Assembly: GCF_030316765.1 (NCBI RefSeq)
Contig: NZ_JASZYT010000013.1
Span: 113,213 to 177,212, forward strand
Reading direction: 5' to 3'
DNA: 64,000 nt
Source: Variovorax saccharolyticus
GTDB taxonomy: Bacteria > Pseudomonadota > Gammaproteobacteria > Burkholderiales > Burkholderiaceae_C
Positions within the stretch are counted from its first letter, which is position 1; each line of letters begins with the position of its first letter. The notes under the pieces are model-generated. The model did no database searches. It was given only the letters and a program-made list of their open reading frames with translations, and was not told the origin of the DNA. Shown piece after piece: positions 8,125 to 16,810 of this stretch. A program made the translations under genes and the position numbers.

Positions 8125-8337
8125 ATGACCATCCCGACCACAGGCCCATTCCCTCACCTGATCGGCAACTTCCAGCCCCTTGTCGAATGGCAGGCGGCCT
8201 GGCTCGACGGCCTGATGCAGGCCCAGAAGTTGCAACTCGAAATGCTCAGTGCCTGGCGCAGCCCGCTGGCCTTGAATCAGGAGCTGTTCGACCAATGGAT
8301 CGCGCATTTCGGCGGCGGTGTTCCGATCGACGGCTAG
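8125..8337 (+). CDS. Small hypothetical protein
   Basis: A 70-residue protein starting at an ATG with GGAG 7 bases upstream (GACGGAGACCGGC). It is amphipathic and aromatic-rich (LVEWQAAWLDGLMQAQKLQLEM is split over two helical turns), a composition that recalls short phasin-like or granule-associated proteins, but there is no diagnostic motif. It follows the cyclase by 72 bases on the same strand. I do not recognise it with confidence. Confidence 0.6.
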   Translation: MTIPTTGPFPHLIGNFQPLVEWQAAWLDGLMQAQKLQLEMLSAWRSPLALNQELFDQWIAHFGGGVPIDG

Positions 8338-8386
8338 CAGCGGCCGCGCGGTGACAATCGACGGTTCCGCTCAAGACCCCGCACCG

Positions 8387-9004
8387 ATGCCTGCCGCCTC
8401 CTACCTGCTGCTCTCGCTCACCGACCCTCGACCGCCGGCCAGCGACCCGCCTTGTCTCAACAGCGCGGGCCGATGGGCGTTCCACGGGTCGGCGCAGTCT
8501 CCGCTGCTGGCCTGGCGAGCCGAGGATGGTGCCGCTGCGCAAGCTGCCGCCGAGCGCGCATCCAGGGCCCGCGGCCGCGCGGTCCAGGCGTTGCCGCGAG
8601 CCGACGCCTCCTGGCTGGAAGGGCGCGAGATCCTGATCTTCAGCGAGCTCTTGGAACCCGCGCTTCTGGGCTGCGCGCCGCACAGTGCGGCGAAGGCCCG
8701 CCGTCTGCGCAACGAGGCCGACAAGCTCGAAGCCTTCAGCATGGTCGTTCGCGCGGCCTCGGAGGCGGCCGATCACGACGCATTCACCGAAGTGAGCCGT
8801 GCCGCCACCACCGCGCTGCGCGCGAAGTTCGGCGGCGGCTCGATCACGTCGGCCTTTGCGTGGCTGGCCGGCCGCTTCGGACAGGAGGCGCTGGAGAGCG
8901 TGCTGACAGGGGAGGTGGACCTGGAAGGACCGCTTTCAGTCCAGCAGGTCGTCGCGGCCGTGACGCTGGCAAGGCGTGCCGAACTGCATGGCGCGGGCGC
9001 TTGA
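8387..9004 (+). CDS. Hypothetical protein, alanine/arginine-rich
   Basis: A 205-residue reading frame with the same GC-rich third-position bias as neighbouring genes, which is the main reason to believe it. It has a central acidic-hydrophobic segment (WLEGREILIFSELLEP), then a mostly helical second half with AFAWLAGRFGQEALESVL. There is no signal peptide, membrane segment or known motif. The start is uncertain: the ATG at 8387 has no clear ribosome binding site and the frame is open back to 8318, overlapping the end of the small upstream gene. Function unknown. Confidence 0.5.
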   Translation: MPAASYLLLSLTDPRPPASDPPCLNSAGRWAFHGSAQSPLLAWRAEDGAAAQAAAERASRARGRAVQALPRADASWLEGREILIFSELLEPALLGCAPHSAAKARRLRNEADKLEAFSMVVRAASEAADHDAFTEVSRAATTALRAKFGGGSITSAFAWLAGRFGQEALESVLTGEVDLEGPLSVQQVVAAVTLARRAELHGAGA

Positions 9005-9025
9005 GGACGTCGGACCGCGGCGCGC

Positions 9026-9217
9026 CTAGGCGCACTTCGGCGCGCAGACGAGGTGGTTCTTGCCGAGGAAGCGCCGCGAAGCCATCGAGGTGCGCAGGAC
9101 GAACTTGCCGCACTTGAAGCACGACATCATCGATTCGGCGCGCGGGGTGGTGATGATGGAGCCTGGCGCCTTCTTGAGGTAGCGCAGGCCATCCTGGGTG
9201 AGTTGGGTGTCCGACAT
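9026..9217 (-). CDS. Small zinc-ribbon-like hypothetical protein
   Basis: A 63-residue protein with two cysteine knuckles: SCFKCGKFV near the middle and CAPKCA at the extreme C-terminus, with basic residues between (RTSMASRRFLGKNH). The arrangement suggests a single zinc site. Beginning at 9217 gives MSDTQLTQDGLRYLKK; the ATG at 9244 is possible but would add a hydrophobic leader without support. It sits between two unrelated genes and is convergent with the gene to its left. A regulatory or ribosome-associated role is possible; nothing more can be said. Confidence 0.6.
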   Translation of the reverse strand: MSDTQLTQDGLRYLKKAPGSIITTPRAESMMSCFKCGKFVLRTSMASRRFLGKNHLVCAPKCA

Positions 9218-9297
9218 AAGGGGCCATATTTTACCCGGGAACAATTAGACACGCGATGCATCCGGGCACTGGCACGCACGAATAGAGTCTCGTCCCT

Positions 9298-10023
9298 TCA
9301 GTCCTGCGGCACATACATGTAGCCGGCGTTGCGCACCGTGCGGATGCAACGCGGCTCGTGCGCCGGCTCGGGCTCGACCTTGCGGCGCAGCCGGCCGATG
9401 CGGATGTCGATCGAACGGTCGAAGGGTTCCCACTCCCGGTTGCGCGTGTGCATCAGCAGCTGGTCGCGCGACAGCACGCGGTTCGGGTTGGCCAGGAACA
9501 CGCGAAGCAGTTCGAACTCCATCGCCGTCATCGCCACTTCGGCGCCGTCGGCCTCGAACAGGCGGCGCGCGTCGACGTCCAGCTCGCAGCGGCCGAAGCG
9601 CTGGCGCGAGCCTGCGGGCACGGCCGGCGTCGCCGCGCCGGCCGGGGGCTTGGCCTGCAGGCGGCGCAGCACGCTCTTCACCCGCGCCAGCAGCTCGCGC
9701 GGATCGAAGGGCTTGGCGATGTAGTCGTCGGCCCCGACCTCCAGGCCGACGACACGGTCGATGACGTCGCCCGATGCGGTGACCATGATGATTCCCAGGT
9801 CGTAGCGTTCACGCAGGTACTTGGCCAGGCTCAGGCCGTCCTCGCCGGGCAGCCTGATGTCCAGCAGCACGGCGTCGGGCAATTCGCGCTCGATGCATTC
9901 GCGCATCTGCACGCCGCTCCCGGCTTCCGCCACGGTGAAGGCGTGCGCTTCGAAGTACTCGCGCAGCATCGCGCGCACCGACGGGTCATCGTCGACGATG
10001 AGCAGGCGGGACAGCGCGTCCAT
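9298..10023 (-). CDS. OmpR/PhoB-family two-component response regulator
   Basis: A 241-residue regulator: receiver domain (residues 5-118) with acidic pair Asp11/Asp12, phospho-acceptor Asp55 in LLDIRLPGEDG, Thr82 and Lys104 (AKPFDPRE), then a winged-helix DNA-binding domain (about 145-240) with FELLRVFLANPNRVLSRDQL and the wing end RTVRNAGYMYV. It should be a cytoplasmic transcription factor activated by phosphorylation. The start is set at ATG 10023; the frame can also begin at a TTG at 10041. No histidine kinase is adjacent. The nearest one, the large hybrid kinase at 20-24 kb, has its own receiver, so the partner is unknown. Confidence 0.92.
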   Translation of the reverse strand: MDALSRLLIVDDDPSVRAMLREYFEAHAFTVAEAGSGVQMRECIERELPDAVLLDIRLPGEDGLSLAKYLRERYDLGIIMVTASGDVIDRVVGLEVGADDYIAKPFDPRELLARVKSVLRRLQAKPPAGAATPAVPAGSRQRFGRCELDVDARRLFEADGAEVAMTAMEFELLRVFLANPNRVLSRDQLLMHTRNREWEPFDRSIDIRIGRLRRKVEPEPAHEPRCIRTVRNAGYMYVPQD

Positions 10024-10095
10024 GGCGCGATTTTGCGCCAAGGGCCCGGAATTCAGCCAACGGCACCGCGCCAGATTCGAGGCCGGCCCGGGGTC

Positions 10096-11442
10096 CTACC
10101 CCCGGTCCGGGCGCGATCGGAGCGGCAGCAGCCTCGCGTGGACCGCGAGGAAATCCTCGACCGCGTCTTCCATGCGGGCGATCGCCTCGTCGTCCAGCGG
10201 CAGGGACAGCACGATGAAGCCGCGCGGGGAGGCGTAGATGCCCCGGGCCAGCAGGTGGAAGAAGAAGAGCCTGCGCAGTCGCGCGTCGACTGCCTCCAGG
10301 TCTTCGGGCCGCAGGATCTCGCCGTCGGCAAAGTGCGCGTTCATGACCGACCCGACGCCGGTGAACTGCAGCGCCACGCCAGCCTGCGCACAGCGGGCGT
10401 TGAGCCGCTCCCGCAGCGCCGTGCCTCGGGCCGCCAGGGCGCCGGCCGCCTCCGGCGTGAACAGCCGCGTCAGGCCGGCGTGCCCCGCCGCCATGGTGAC
10501 CACGTTGTTGTTGAAGGTGCCGGAATGGGCCAGCGGACCGCTGCGCGGGTCGAACAGCGCCATGATGTCCTGGCGACCTCCGAAGGCGCCGAAGGGCATG
10601 CCGCCGCCGATGTACTTGCCCAGCGTGGTCAGGTCCGGCCGGATGCCGTGCAGCGCAGCCAGCCCGTGCGGGGCCAGCCGGGAGGTCATCACCTCGTCGA
10701 GGATCAGCAAGGCGCCGGCCTTCTCGGTCTCCGTGCGCAAGGCCTGCAGAAAGCCCGGCAGCGCCGGGATACAGCCGCTCGCGCCCAGCATCGGCTCGAC
10801 CAGCACGGCCGCGATCTCCGGTCCTTCGCGCGCGAAGGCGGCGCCAAGGCTCTGCGCATCGTTGTAGGGCAAGACCAGGAAGTCGAAGGGCACGGTGGTC
10901 GGCGAGGGCTGCGCGCCGAAGCCCAGCACGCCGCCGTGGTAGCCGCCCGAAAACACGACGATCCGCTTGCGCCCGGTGAAGCGCAGCGCCGCCGTGATGG
11001 CCATCAGATTGGCTTCGGTGCCCGAATTGGTGAAGCGCACCCGCTCGACCTGGGGAAAGCGTTCGCAGATCAGCTGCGCGAGCCGGCCTTCGCGCAGGTT
11101 GTGGCCGGTGAGGTTGATGCCGCCCTCCATGGCCTCCATCACCGCCTGCCGGATCTCGGGTGCCGAGTGGCCGTACACCCCCGCCGTGTACTCGGCGATG
11201 AAGTCGTCATAGCGATGGCCGTCGACGTCCCAGAGCACGGCGCCCTCGCCGCGCGCCATCGTGAGGGGGAAGGGCGCATAGAACAGCACCGAGCGGCTGT
11301 TGGCACCCGGCAGGAAGCGCGCGTTCGTGTCGAAGCACTCGCGGCTGGCCGGGTTGGACGCGGTGAATGTATCGAGCAATGCGGCCAGTGCCGAGTCCAG
11401 GTCTTGAGTGGCGGGGGTCATGGTTCGTGTTTCGGGGGACAT
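10096..11442 (-). CDS. Class III aminotransferase (glutamate-1-semialdehyde aminomutase-like)
   Basis: A 448-residue fold-type I PLP enzyme. The phosphate-binding RFTNSGTEANLMAI region, the LLILDEVMTSR segment with the cofactor-binding aspartate, and Lys276 in LTTLGKYIGGGMPFGAFGG (Schiff-base lysine) are in the usual order for class III aminotransferases, and the wording is closest to HemL-like members. The start at 11442 has AGGAG 4 bases upstream and lies 7 bases after the amidase stop, so the two are cotranscribed. HemL function is unlikely in this catabolic setting; transamination or amino migration on an amino acid released by the amidase is inferred. Confidence 0.9.
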   Translation of the reverse strand: MSPETRTMTPATQDLDSALAALLDTFTASNPASRECFDTNARFLPGANSRSVLFYAPFPLTMARGEGAVLWDVDGHRYDDFIAEYTAGVYGHSAPEIRQAVMEAMEGGINLTGHNLREGRLAQLICERFPQVERVRFTNSGTEANLMAITAALRFTGRKRIVVFSGGYHGGVLGFGAQPSPTTVPFDFLVLPYNDAQSLGAAFAREGPEIAAVLVEPMLGASGCIPALPGFLQALRTETEKAGALLILDEVMTSRLAPHGLAALHGIRPDLTTLGKYIGGGMPFGAFGGRQDIMALFDPRSGPLAHSGTFNNNVVTMAAGHAGLTRLFTPEAAGALAARGTALRERLNARCAQAGVALQFTGVGSVMNAHFADGEILRPEDLEAVDARLRRLFFFHLLARGIYASPRGFIVLSLPLDDEAIARMEDAVEDFLAVHARLLPLRSRPDRG

Positions 11443-11449
11443 GGTTCTC

Positions 11450-12994
11450 CTAGACCACCGAAGTGGCGGGGCCGCCCGCAAAGCCGGGCTCGCGCCAGTT
11501 CGCGGGCGGCGGCGCGGTGACGATCGAGTCCAGCGCCGGCTGCGGCATCCGCAGGGCCGCCAGGTCGGGGCGGGGGCGCCGCAACGCAGGATACCCGGCG
11601 AAGGCCTGTTCCATGGCGAGGGCGGCCGACAGCACCTGCAGGTCACCCCGGAACGGGCCGACGACCTGGAGGCCGAAGGGCATGCCCCTGGCGTCGGTGC
11701 CGCAGGGCAGCGCCAGCGAAGGATGGGTGGTCAGCGTGGTGACGTAGGTCAGCGCCAGCCAGCGGTAGTAGTTGGACTGCGTCTTGCCGTCGACCACCCG
11801 CGCGTAAGGCTGCGTCCACGGGAAGGGCGACACCGGCGTGGTCGGCGCCAGCACCAGGTCGTAGTCGGCGAAGGTGGCCTGGAAGCGCTGCAGGATGCGG
11901 GTCTGCTCGGCCTGCGCCCAGGCGCTGTCGAGCAGGGTCATGCTGGCGCCGAGCTCGTAGTTGGCGCGCGGGTTCTCGCCCAGGCTGGCGGGGTCTTTGT
12001 CGTAGGCCTCGCGCATGCCGGCGACGAAAGCCTCGGCGCGCAGCACGTCGAAGCAGCGGTGCACCTCGCCGAGCTCGAAGCGCACCTCGTCGCAGCGGGC
12101 GAAGAGGTGCCGCATCGCCGCGATCCGGGCGGCGAAGGTGGCGCGGATGTCGGGGTCGACATCGCAGCTGCCGAAGTCGGTGGTCCAGGCCACGCGCAAG
12201 CGGCCCAGCTCGGCGGCACGCGGCTTCAGGAAAACCAGCGGATCGAGCGGATGGCTGAGCGGATCGCCGGCATGCATGCCGGCGGTGGCGGCCAGCTGCA
12301 GGCAGGCGTCCTCGACCGTGCGGCCCATGGGGCCGACGACCGAGATCGGCGTCCATCCCAGGAGCTTGCGCACGCTCGGCACCACGCCGGGCGAGGGGCG
12401 AAAGCCGACCACGCCGCACTTCGAGGCCGGAATGCGAAGCGAGCCGCCGGTGTCCGAGCCGGTGCACACGGGAAGCATGTCGCAGGCCAGGGCGGCGGCC
12501 GAGCCGCCGGAGGAACCGCCGGCGTTCAGGTTGGGATCGAAGGGATTGCCGGTGGCGCCCCACACCGGGTTGCGCGAATTCGCCCCGGCGCCCATTTCGG
12601 GCACGTTGGTCTTGCCGGCCACGATGGCCCCGGCGCGACGCAGCCGGGCCACCAGTTCGATGTCCTGGGCCGGCACGTGGCCACGGAAGGCCGGCGAGCC
12701 GAAGGTGGTCAGCAGGCCGGCGGTGGGTTCCAGGTCCTTCACGCCCAGCGGCAGCCCGTGCAGCAGGCCCAGCGGCTCGCCCTTCAGGACCGCCCGCTCG
12801 GCGGCGCGGGCCTCCTCGCGCGCGCGGTCGAAACAGGTCGCCGTGACGGCGTTGACGAACGGGTTGACCGCCTCGATGCGCTCGATGCAGGCCTCCAGCA
12901 ATTCGACCGGCGAGATTTGCCGGCTGCCGATCATCTGCCGCAGCGCGACGGCGGAATGCTCGACCAGGGCGGGGCGGGCGGCGTTGTTGCTCAT
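11450..12994 (-). CDS. Amidase signature family hydrolase
   Basis: A 514-residue amidase signature enzyme with the complete Ser-cisSer-Lys triad: Lys86 in LPLGVKDLEP, the cis-Ser in NAGGSSGGSAAA (161-162) and nucleophile Ser185 in GSDTGGSLRIPAS. It should hydrolyse a carboxamide to acid plus ammonia or amine in the cytoplasm; the substrate is unknown. The ATG at 12994 follows the TctC stop by 4 bases, with GGAG supplied by the end of tctC. The order tctC-amidase-aminotransferase on one strand suggests uptake of an amide, hydrolysis and deamination. Confidence 0.93.
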   Translation of the reverse strand: MSNNAARPALVEHSAVALRQMIGSRQISPVELLEACIERIEAVNPFVNAVTATCFDRAREEARAAERAVLKGEPLGLLHGLPLGVKDLEPTAGLLTTFGSPAFRGHVPAQDIELVARLRRAGAIVAGKTNVPEMGAGANSRNPVWGATGNPFDPNLNAGGSSGGSAAALACDMLPVCTGSDTGGSLRIPASKCGVVGFRPSPGVVPSVRKLLGWTPISVVGPMGRTVEDACLQLAATAGMHAGDPLSHPLDPLVFLKPRAAELGRLRVAWTTDFGSCDVDPDIRATFAARIAAMRHLFARCDEVRFELGEVHRCFDVLRAEAFVAGMREAYDKDPASLGENPRANYELGASMTLLDSAWAQAEQTRILQRFQATFADYDLVLAPTTPVSPFPWTQPYARVVDGKTQSNYYRWLALTYVTTLTTHPSLALPCGTDARGMPFGLQVVGPFRGDLQVLSAALAMEQAFAGYPALRRPRPDLAALRMPQPALDSIVTAPPPANWREPGFAGGPATSVV

Positions 12995-12998
12995 CGGC

Positions 12999-13988
12999 TC
13001 ACTCCGGCTGGATGTTGGCGCGCACGGCAATGGCGCGCATCAGCGGCAGTTCGGCCTCGAGGTGCGCGGCCGCCTTGGCCGAATCGACGAAGCGAGCCTC
13101 CACGCCCTGGTCGGCGAAGCCCTTGCGCACGGCCGGATCGGCGATCGTTTCGGCCAATGCCTTTTCGAGCTTCGCATGCACCGCGGGCGGCAGGCCGCGC
13201 GGCGCCACCACCATGCCCCAGCTGTCGAGCACCGCGGCCGGATAGCCCGACTCCGCGAAGGTGGGCACCGCGGGCAGCAGCGGCGAGCGGTTCATCGTCG
13301 TGATCGCGATCGCCTTGACCTTGCCGGCCTTGATCTGGGGCAGGGCGGCGGTCACGGTGTCGAACGAGAACGGCACCTGTCCGCCGATCAGGTCCGTCAT
13401 GGCCGGGCCGCTGCCCTTGTAGGGCACGTGCATCAGCTTGACGCCGATCGCCTGCAGCGCCATCTCGGCCGCGAAGTGCGAGCTGGTGCCGGAGCCGAAG
13501 GAGGCATAGGCGTACTTGTCGGGCGCCGCCTTGGCGGCTGCCGCCAGTTCCTTCACGTTGTTCACGGGTACGGCTGGATTGGCCAGCATGACCAGCCCGA
13601 CCCGGCTGACGATGCCGATCGGCTCGAAGCGCTTGATCGGGTCGTAGGGCAGCGACTTGCGGATCGCCGGGTTGAGGGTGTAGGTGGAGGCCGAGCTCAT
13701 CAGCAGCGTGTAGCCGTCGGGCTTGGCATTGGCGACGAAGGCGGCGCCGATGGCCGTGCCGGCGCCGGGCCGGTTGTCGATGACGACGCTCTGGCCCAGC
13801 TTCTCGCCCAGCTTCAGGGCCAGCAGCCGGCCCTGGGCATCGCCGCCACCGCCCGGCGGGAAGGGCACGACCATCGTGATGGGTCGCGTGGGAAAGCTGT
13901 CCTCCGCCACTGCGGCGGCGGAGAGTCCGAAGGCGCTGAAGGCGCCGAGGGCGGCAAGCCCGAAAGTACGCAGGGAGAGGGTGTGCAT
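12999..13988 (-). CDS. Bug/TctC family periplasmic solute-binding protein
   Basis: A 329-residue extracytoplasmic binding protein of the large tripartite tricarboxylate receptor (Bug) family. It begins with a signal peptide (HTLSLRTFGLAALGAFSAFG region, ending about AVAED) followed by the family opening FPTRPITMVVPFPPGGGGD, the NRPGAGTAIGA loop and VPYKGSGPAMTDLIGGQV. Bug proteins bind carboxylates, amino acids or amides, and many act without linked membrane components, as here: no TctA/TctB is nearby. The start at 13988 gives normal family length; ATGs at 14027 and 14054 are possible but only lengthen the leader. It is divergent from the LysR gene. Confidence 0.92.
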   Translation of the reverse strand: MHTLSLRTFGLAALGAFSAFGLSAAAVAEDSFPTRPITMVVPFPPGGGGDAQGRLLALKLGEKLGQSVVIDNRPGAGTAIGAAFVANAKPDGYTLLMSSASTYTLNPAIRKSLPYDPIKRFEPIGIVSRVGLVMLANPAVPVNNVKELAAAAKAAPDKYAYASFGSGTSSHFAAEMALQAIGVKLMHVPYKGSGPAMTDLIGGQVPFSFDTVTAALPQIKAGKVKAIAITTMNRSPLLPAVPTFAESGYPAAVLDSWGMVVAPRGLPPAVHAKLEKALAETIADPAVRKGFADQGVEARFVDSAKAAAHLEAELPLMRAIAVRANIQPE

Positions 13989-14076
13989 GGCGGCGGGGTG
14001 GGGAGTGTTGGCGGGGCGAGACCTCATCGTAGGAAGATGAAACCTTCCCAGCAATCAGCATGATTTGAATGTTTCG

Positions 14077-14091
14077 TTGCGATAATCGCAA
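14077..14091. promoter_or_regulatory. Palindromic operator in the tctC-lysR divergent promoter
   Basis: A perfect 15-base palindrome, TTGCGATAATCGCAA, followed by TTCG, lies between the divergent tctC and lysR genes. It contains the T-N11-A spacing of LysR-type binding sites. A near-identical copy lies before ridA at 15051-15065. The adjacent LysR protein is the obvious candidate to bind it; this is inference from position and symmetry. It also favours the GTG at 14111 as the lysR start, because an ATG at 14069 would place the operator inside the coding region. Confidence 0.7.
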
Positions 14092-14110
14092 TTCGAATAG
14101 GGGTCAACCC

Positions 14111-15034
14111 GTGTCCAAGAACGTCAACCGCCGCGTGCTCCAGGAAACCGCCTTGCGCCACTTCCTCGAGGTCGTGCGCACCGGCTCGGTCACCGCCGCG
14201 GCCGAGCGCCTGAATGTCGCGCCCTCGGCGGTCAGCCGCCACATCGCGCACCTCGAGAGCGAGCTCGACACCCTGCTGTTCGAGCGCCGCTCGCGCGGCA
14301 TGGTGCCCAACCCCGCAGGCGAACTGCTGGCCGCGCACGCCAAGCGCGCCTGGCAGGACATCGAGCGCGTGACCGACGACATCCAGGCGCTGCGCGGCCT
14401 GCAGACCGGCCTGGTGCGGATCGCGAGCACCGAGGGCTTCGCGTCCGAGTTCCTCCCGAACCTCATCGCCGAGTTCCAGCGCGAGTACAAGGGCATCCGC
14501 TTCGCGCTCAACGTTCACATGCAGGCCGAGATCCCGCAGCTGGTTCGCGATGGCGATGTCGACATCGGCGTCACGCTCAGCACCAGCTCGGAGCGCCAGA
14601 TCAACGTCGAGCTGCGGCATCCTTCGCCCATCCTCGCGATCATGGCGAAGGACCATCCGCTCGCCTCGCGGCGGCAGCTGGCGCTCGCGCAGCTGGTCGG
14701 CTATCCGATGGCATTGCCGGGGCCGTATTCGACGCTGCGCCAGCTGTTCGACATCAGCTGCAGCCGCCAGGGGCTGCAGTGCGAGCCCGCGCTCCTGGCC
14801 AACCGGCTCGATGCCTCGATCTCGTTCGCCGCGGCCGGCGGCGGCATCGCGCTCAGCGGCGAGGCTGCGCTGCGCAACCGGCTCAAGGCGGGGGGCATCG
14901 TCGCCGTGCCGCTGCGCGACCGGGAGATGAACGAGCGCCACTTCGAGATCCAGACCATGGCCGGCCGGACCCTGCCCGGCGCCTGCCGGGCCTTCCTCGA
15001 TCACCTGCGGGAGGTGCTGCGCAAGGAAGGGTGA
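14111..15034 (+). CDS. LysR-family transcriptional regulator
   Basis: A 307-residue regulator with an N-terminal winged helix (ALRHFLEVVRTGSVTAAAERL, recognition helix in VAPSAVSRHIAHLE) and a periplasmic-binding-fold effector domain from about residue 95. The start is taken as GTG at 14111, with AGGGG 8 bases upstream; an in-frame ATG at 14069 would add 14 residues and overlap the operator. It is divergent from tctC and upstream of ridA on the same strand. Matching palindromes in both promoters suggest that it controls both operons in response to the imported compound or a breakdown product. The inducer is unknown. Confidence 0.92.
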   Translation: MSKNVNRRVLQETALRHFLEVVRTGSVTAAAERLNVAPSAVSRHIAHLESELDTLLFERRSRGMVPNPAGELLAAHAKRAWQDIERVTDDIQALRGLQTGLVRIASTEGFASEFLPNLIAEFQREYKGIRFALNVHMQAEIPQLVRDGDVDIGVTLSTSSERQINVELRHPSPILAIMAKDHPLASRRQLALAQLVGYPMALPGPYSTLRQLFDISCSRQGLQCEPALLANRLDASISFAAAGGGIALSGEAALRNRLKAGGIVAVPLRDREMNERHFEIQTMAGRTLPGACRAFLDHLREVLRKEG

Positions 15035-15050
15035 GATGTCGACTTTTCCA

Positions 15051-15065
15051 TTGCGAAAATCGCAA
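15051..15065. promoter_or_regulatory. Second copy of the LysR-type palindrome, upstream of ridA
   Basis: TTGCGAAAATCGCAA followed by TTCG differs from the palindrome at 14077-14091 by a single base at the centre-left position. It lies 16 bases after the lysR stop and 80 bases before the ridA start, in the only promoter-sized gap of the rightward operon. Its presence gives ridA-oxidase-SDR the same predicted control as tctC-amidase-aminotransferase. Confidence 0.7.
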
Positions 15066-15145
15066 TTCGGCTTTCAGTTTATTGCCAACCCCGGACGGTG
15101 CCATCACTCCACAATCGGCGCAGCCCATCTCGAGGATTTTTCTCC

Positions 15146-15499
15146 ATGACCCAAGCACCCGCACTTCCCTTTTCAAAGATCCGCCTGGCCAAGGGCCTGG
15201 CCTTCCTGTCGGGCGAAATGCCCTTCGCCGACGACGGCAGCATCCCCGAAGGCATCGCCGCACAGACCGCGCTGGTGCTCGAGCGCATCGCCGGCACGCT
15301 CGCAACCGCGGGCCTGGGCCTCGACGACGTGACCCAGGTGGCCGTGCACCTGGTCGATGAGGCTGACTTCGGCGCATTCAACGCCGAATACCGCAAGCAC
15401 TTCCAGGAGCCGCTGCCGGTGCGCACCACGGTGGTGGCGCGCCTGCTGGCGCCGGGCGCATTGCTCGAAGTCACGGTCACCGCGGCCCAGCGCGACTGA
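15146..15499 (+). CDS. RidA family (YjgF/YER057c/UK114) enamine/imine deaminase-like
   Basis: A 117-residue RidA-family protein, normal length for the family. It has the SGEMPFADDG opening, the LVLERIAGTLATAGLGLDDV helix and the C-terminal active-site region VRTTVVARLLAPGALLEVTV, with the conserved arginine and a glutamate. RidA proteins hydrolyse reactive 2-aminoacrylate-type imines made by PLP enzymes or amino acid oxidases; both enzyme types are neighbours here. The start at 15146 has GAGG 8 bases upstream. It is the first gene of a three-gene operon, followed after 30 bases by the oxidase. Confidence 0.9.
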   Translation: MTQAPALPFSKIRLAKGLAFLSGEMPFADDGSIPEGIAAQTALVLERIAGTLATAGLGLDDVTQVAVHLVDEADFGAFNAEYRKHFQEPLPVRTTVVARLLAPGALLEVTVTAAQRD

Positions 15500-15529
15500 T
15501 CGCGCCGATCCACCAGGAAGCGCGACCCC

Positions 15530-16765
15530 ATGCCCACTGATGTATTGGTCCTTGGCGCCGGCATGGTCGGCGCGTGCACCGCGCTGCAGCTCGCCCGGCG
15601 GGGTCATTCGGTCGCGCTGGTCGACCGCCAGGCGCCCGGCCGCGAGACCTCGTACGGCAATGCCGGCATCATCCAGCGCGAAGCGGTCGAGCCCTACGCC
15701 TTCCCGCGCGAATGGTCGGCCGTGTTCGACGTCGCCTTCAAGCGCGGCATCGACGTCAACTACCACTTCGACGCCTTGCCCGCGGTCGCGCCGCGGCTGG
15801 CGCGCTACTGGCATGCATCGGCGCCGCCGCGATACGCCCCCATCGCCCGCGACTACAGCCGGCTGATCGAACACTGCCTGACGGAACACGATGTCCTCAT
15901 CGCCGAATCGGGCGCTTCGGAGCTGGTGCGCAAGGAAGGCTATCGCCTCGGTTTCCGCACCGAGGCCGCACTGAATACCGCCGCGGCGCGGGCTGCCGAC
16001 CTGCAGCAGCGCTACGGCGTGCGCCACGCGCTGCTCGATGGCGACGCGCTGGCCAAGGCCGAGCCCGGACTGCATGCGAGGCTGGCGGGCGCGCTGCACT
16101 GGCTGGACCCCTGGTCGGTCAGCGATCCCGGCGCGCTGGTCGAGCGCTACGTCCAGCGCTTCATCGACCTCGGCGGCCATGTTGCCCGGGGCGATGCCGC
16201 CAGCCTGCGCGCCGACGGTGGAGGCTGGCTGGTACAGACGGCCGATGGCCCACTGCACGCACGCCATGCGGTGATCGCACTCGGTCCCTGGGCCGGTGAG
16301 CTGACGACCACGCTGGGCTACAAGCTGCCGCTGTTCGTCAAGCGCGGCTATCACCGCCACTACCGCGGCGGCCCCGGCCTGCGGCTGCCGATGCTGGATG
16401 CGGAGCGCGGCCTGGTGATCGCGCCGATGGCGGCCGGCATGCGCATCACGACCGGCGCGGAGTTCGCCCGCATCGGCGCGCCTTCGACGCCGGTGCAGCT
16501 CGACAAGGCCGAGCAGGCGGCGCGCGAACTGATCGCGCTGCCGGAGCCGGTGGAGGCCGAGCCCTGGCTCGGCAACCGGCCTTGCACGGTCGACATGAAG
16601 CCCGTCATCGGCCCGGCGCCCCGGCATTCGGGCCTGTGGTTCAATTTCGGCCATTCGCACCAGGGATTCACGCTGGGACCGGTGAGTGGCCGGCTGCTGG
16701 CCGAGATGATCGAAGGCGCTGAACCTTTCGTCGACCCCGCCCCCTACGCGTCGACGCGATTTTGA
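15530..16765 (+). CDS. DadA-like FAD-dependent amino acid oxidase/dehydrogenase
   Basis: A 411-residue flavoenzyme of the D-amino acid dehydrogenase/DAO family. The N-terminal FAD loop is VLVLGAGMVGACTALQLARR with an acidic strand end at LVDRQ, followed by the SYGNAGIIQ segment typical of DadA. The C-terminus has the second FAD contact GLWFNFGHSHQGFTLGP. It should oxidise an amine or D-amino acid to an imine, which RidA encoded just upstream could deaminate. AGGAA lies 9 bases upstream of the ATG. Exact substrate unknown. Confidence 0.92.
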   Translation: MPTDVLVLGAGMVGACTALQLARRGHSVALVDRQAPGRETSYGNAGIIQREAVEPYAFPREWSAVFDVAFKRGIDVNYHFDALPAVAPRLARYWHASAPPRYAPIARDYSRLIEHCLTEHDVLIAESGASELVRKEGYRLGFRTEAALNTAAARAADLQQRYGVRHALLDGDALAKAEPGLHARLAGALHWLDPWSVSDPGALVERYVQRFIDLGGHVARGDAASLRADGGGWLVQTADGPLHARHAVIALGPWAGELTTTLGYKLPLFVKRGYHRHYRGGPGLRLPMLDAERGLVIAPMAAGMRITTGAEFARIGAPSTPVQLDKAEQAARELIALPEPVEAEPWLGNRPCTVDMKPVIGPAPRHSGLWFNFGHSHQGFTLGPVSGRLLAEMIEGAEPFVDPAPYASTRF

Positions 16766-16810
16766 GCCGCCGCCTGGTGCTTGGCATTTGCGACACTGAA
16801 GGAGAAGAAG

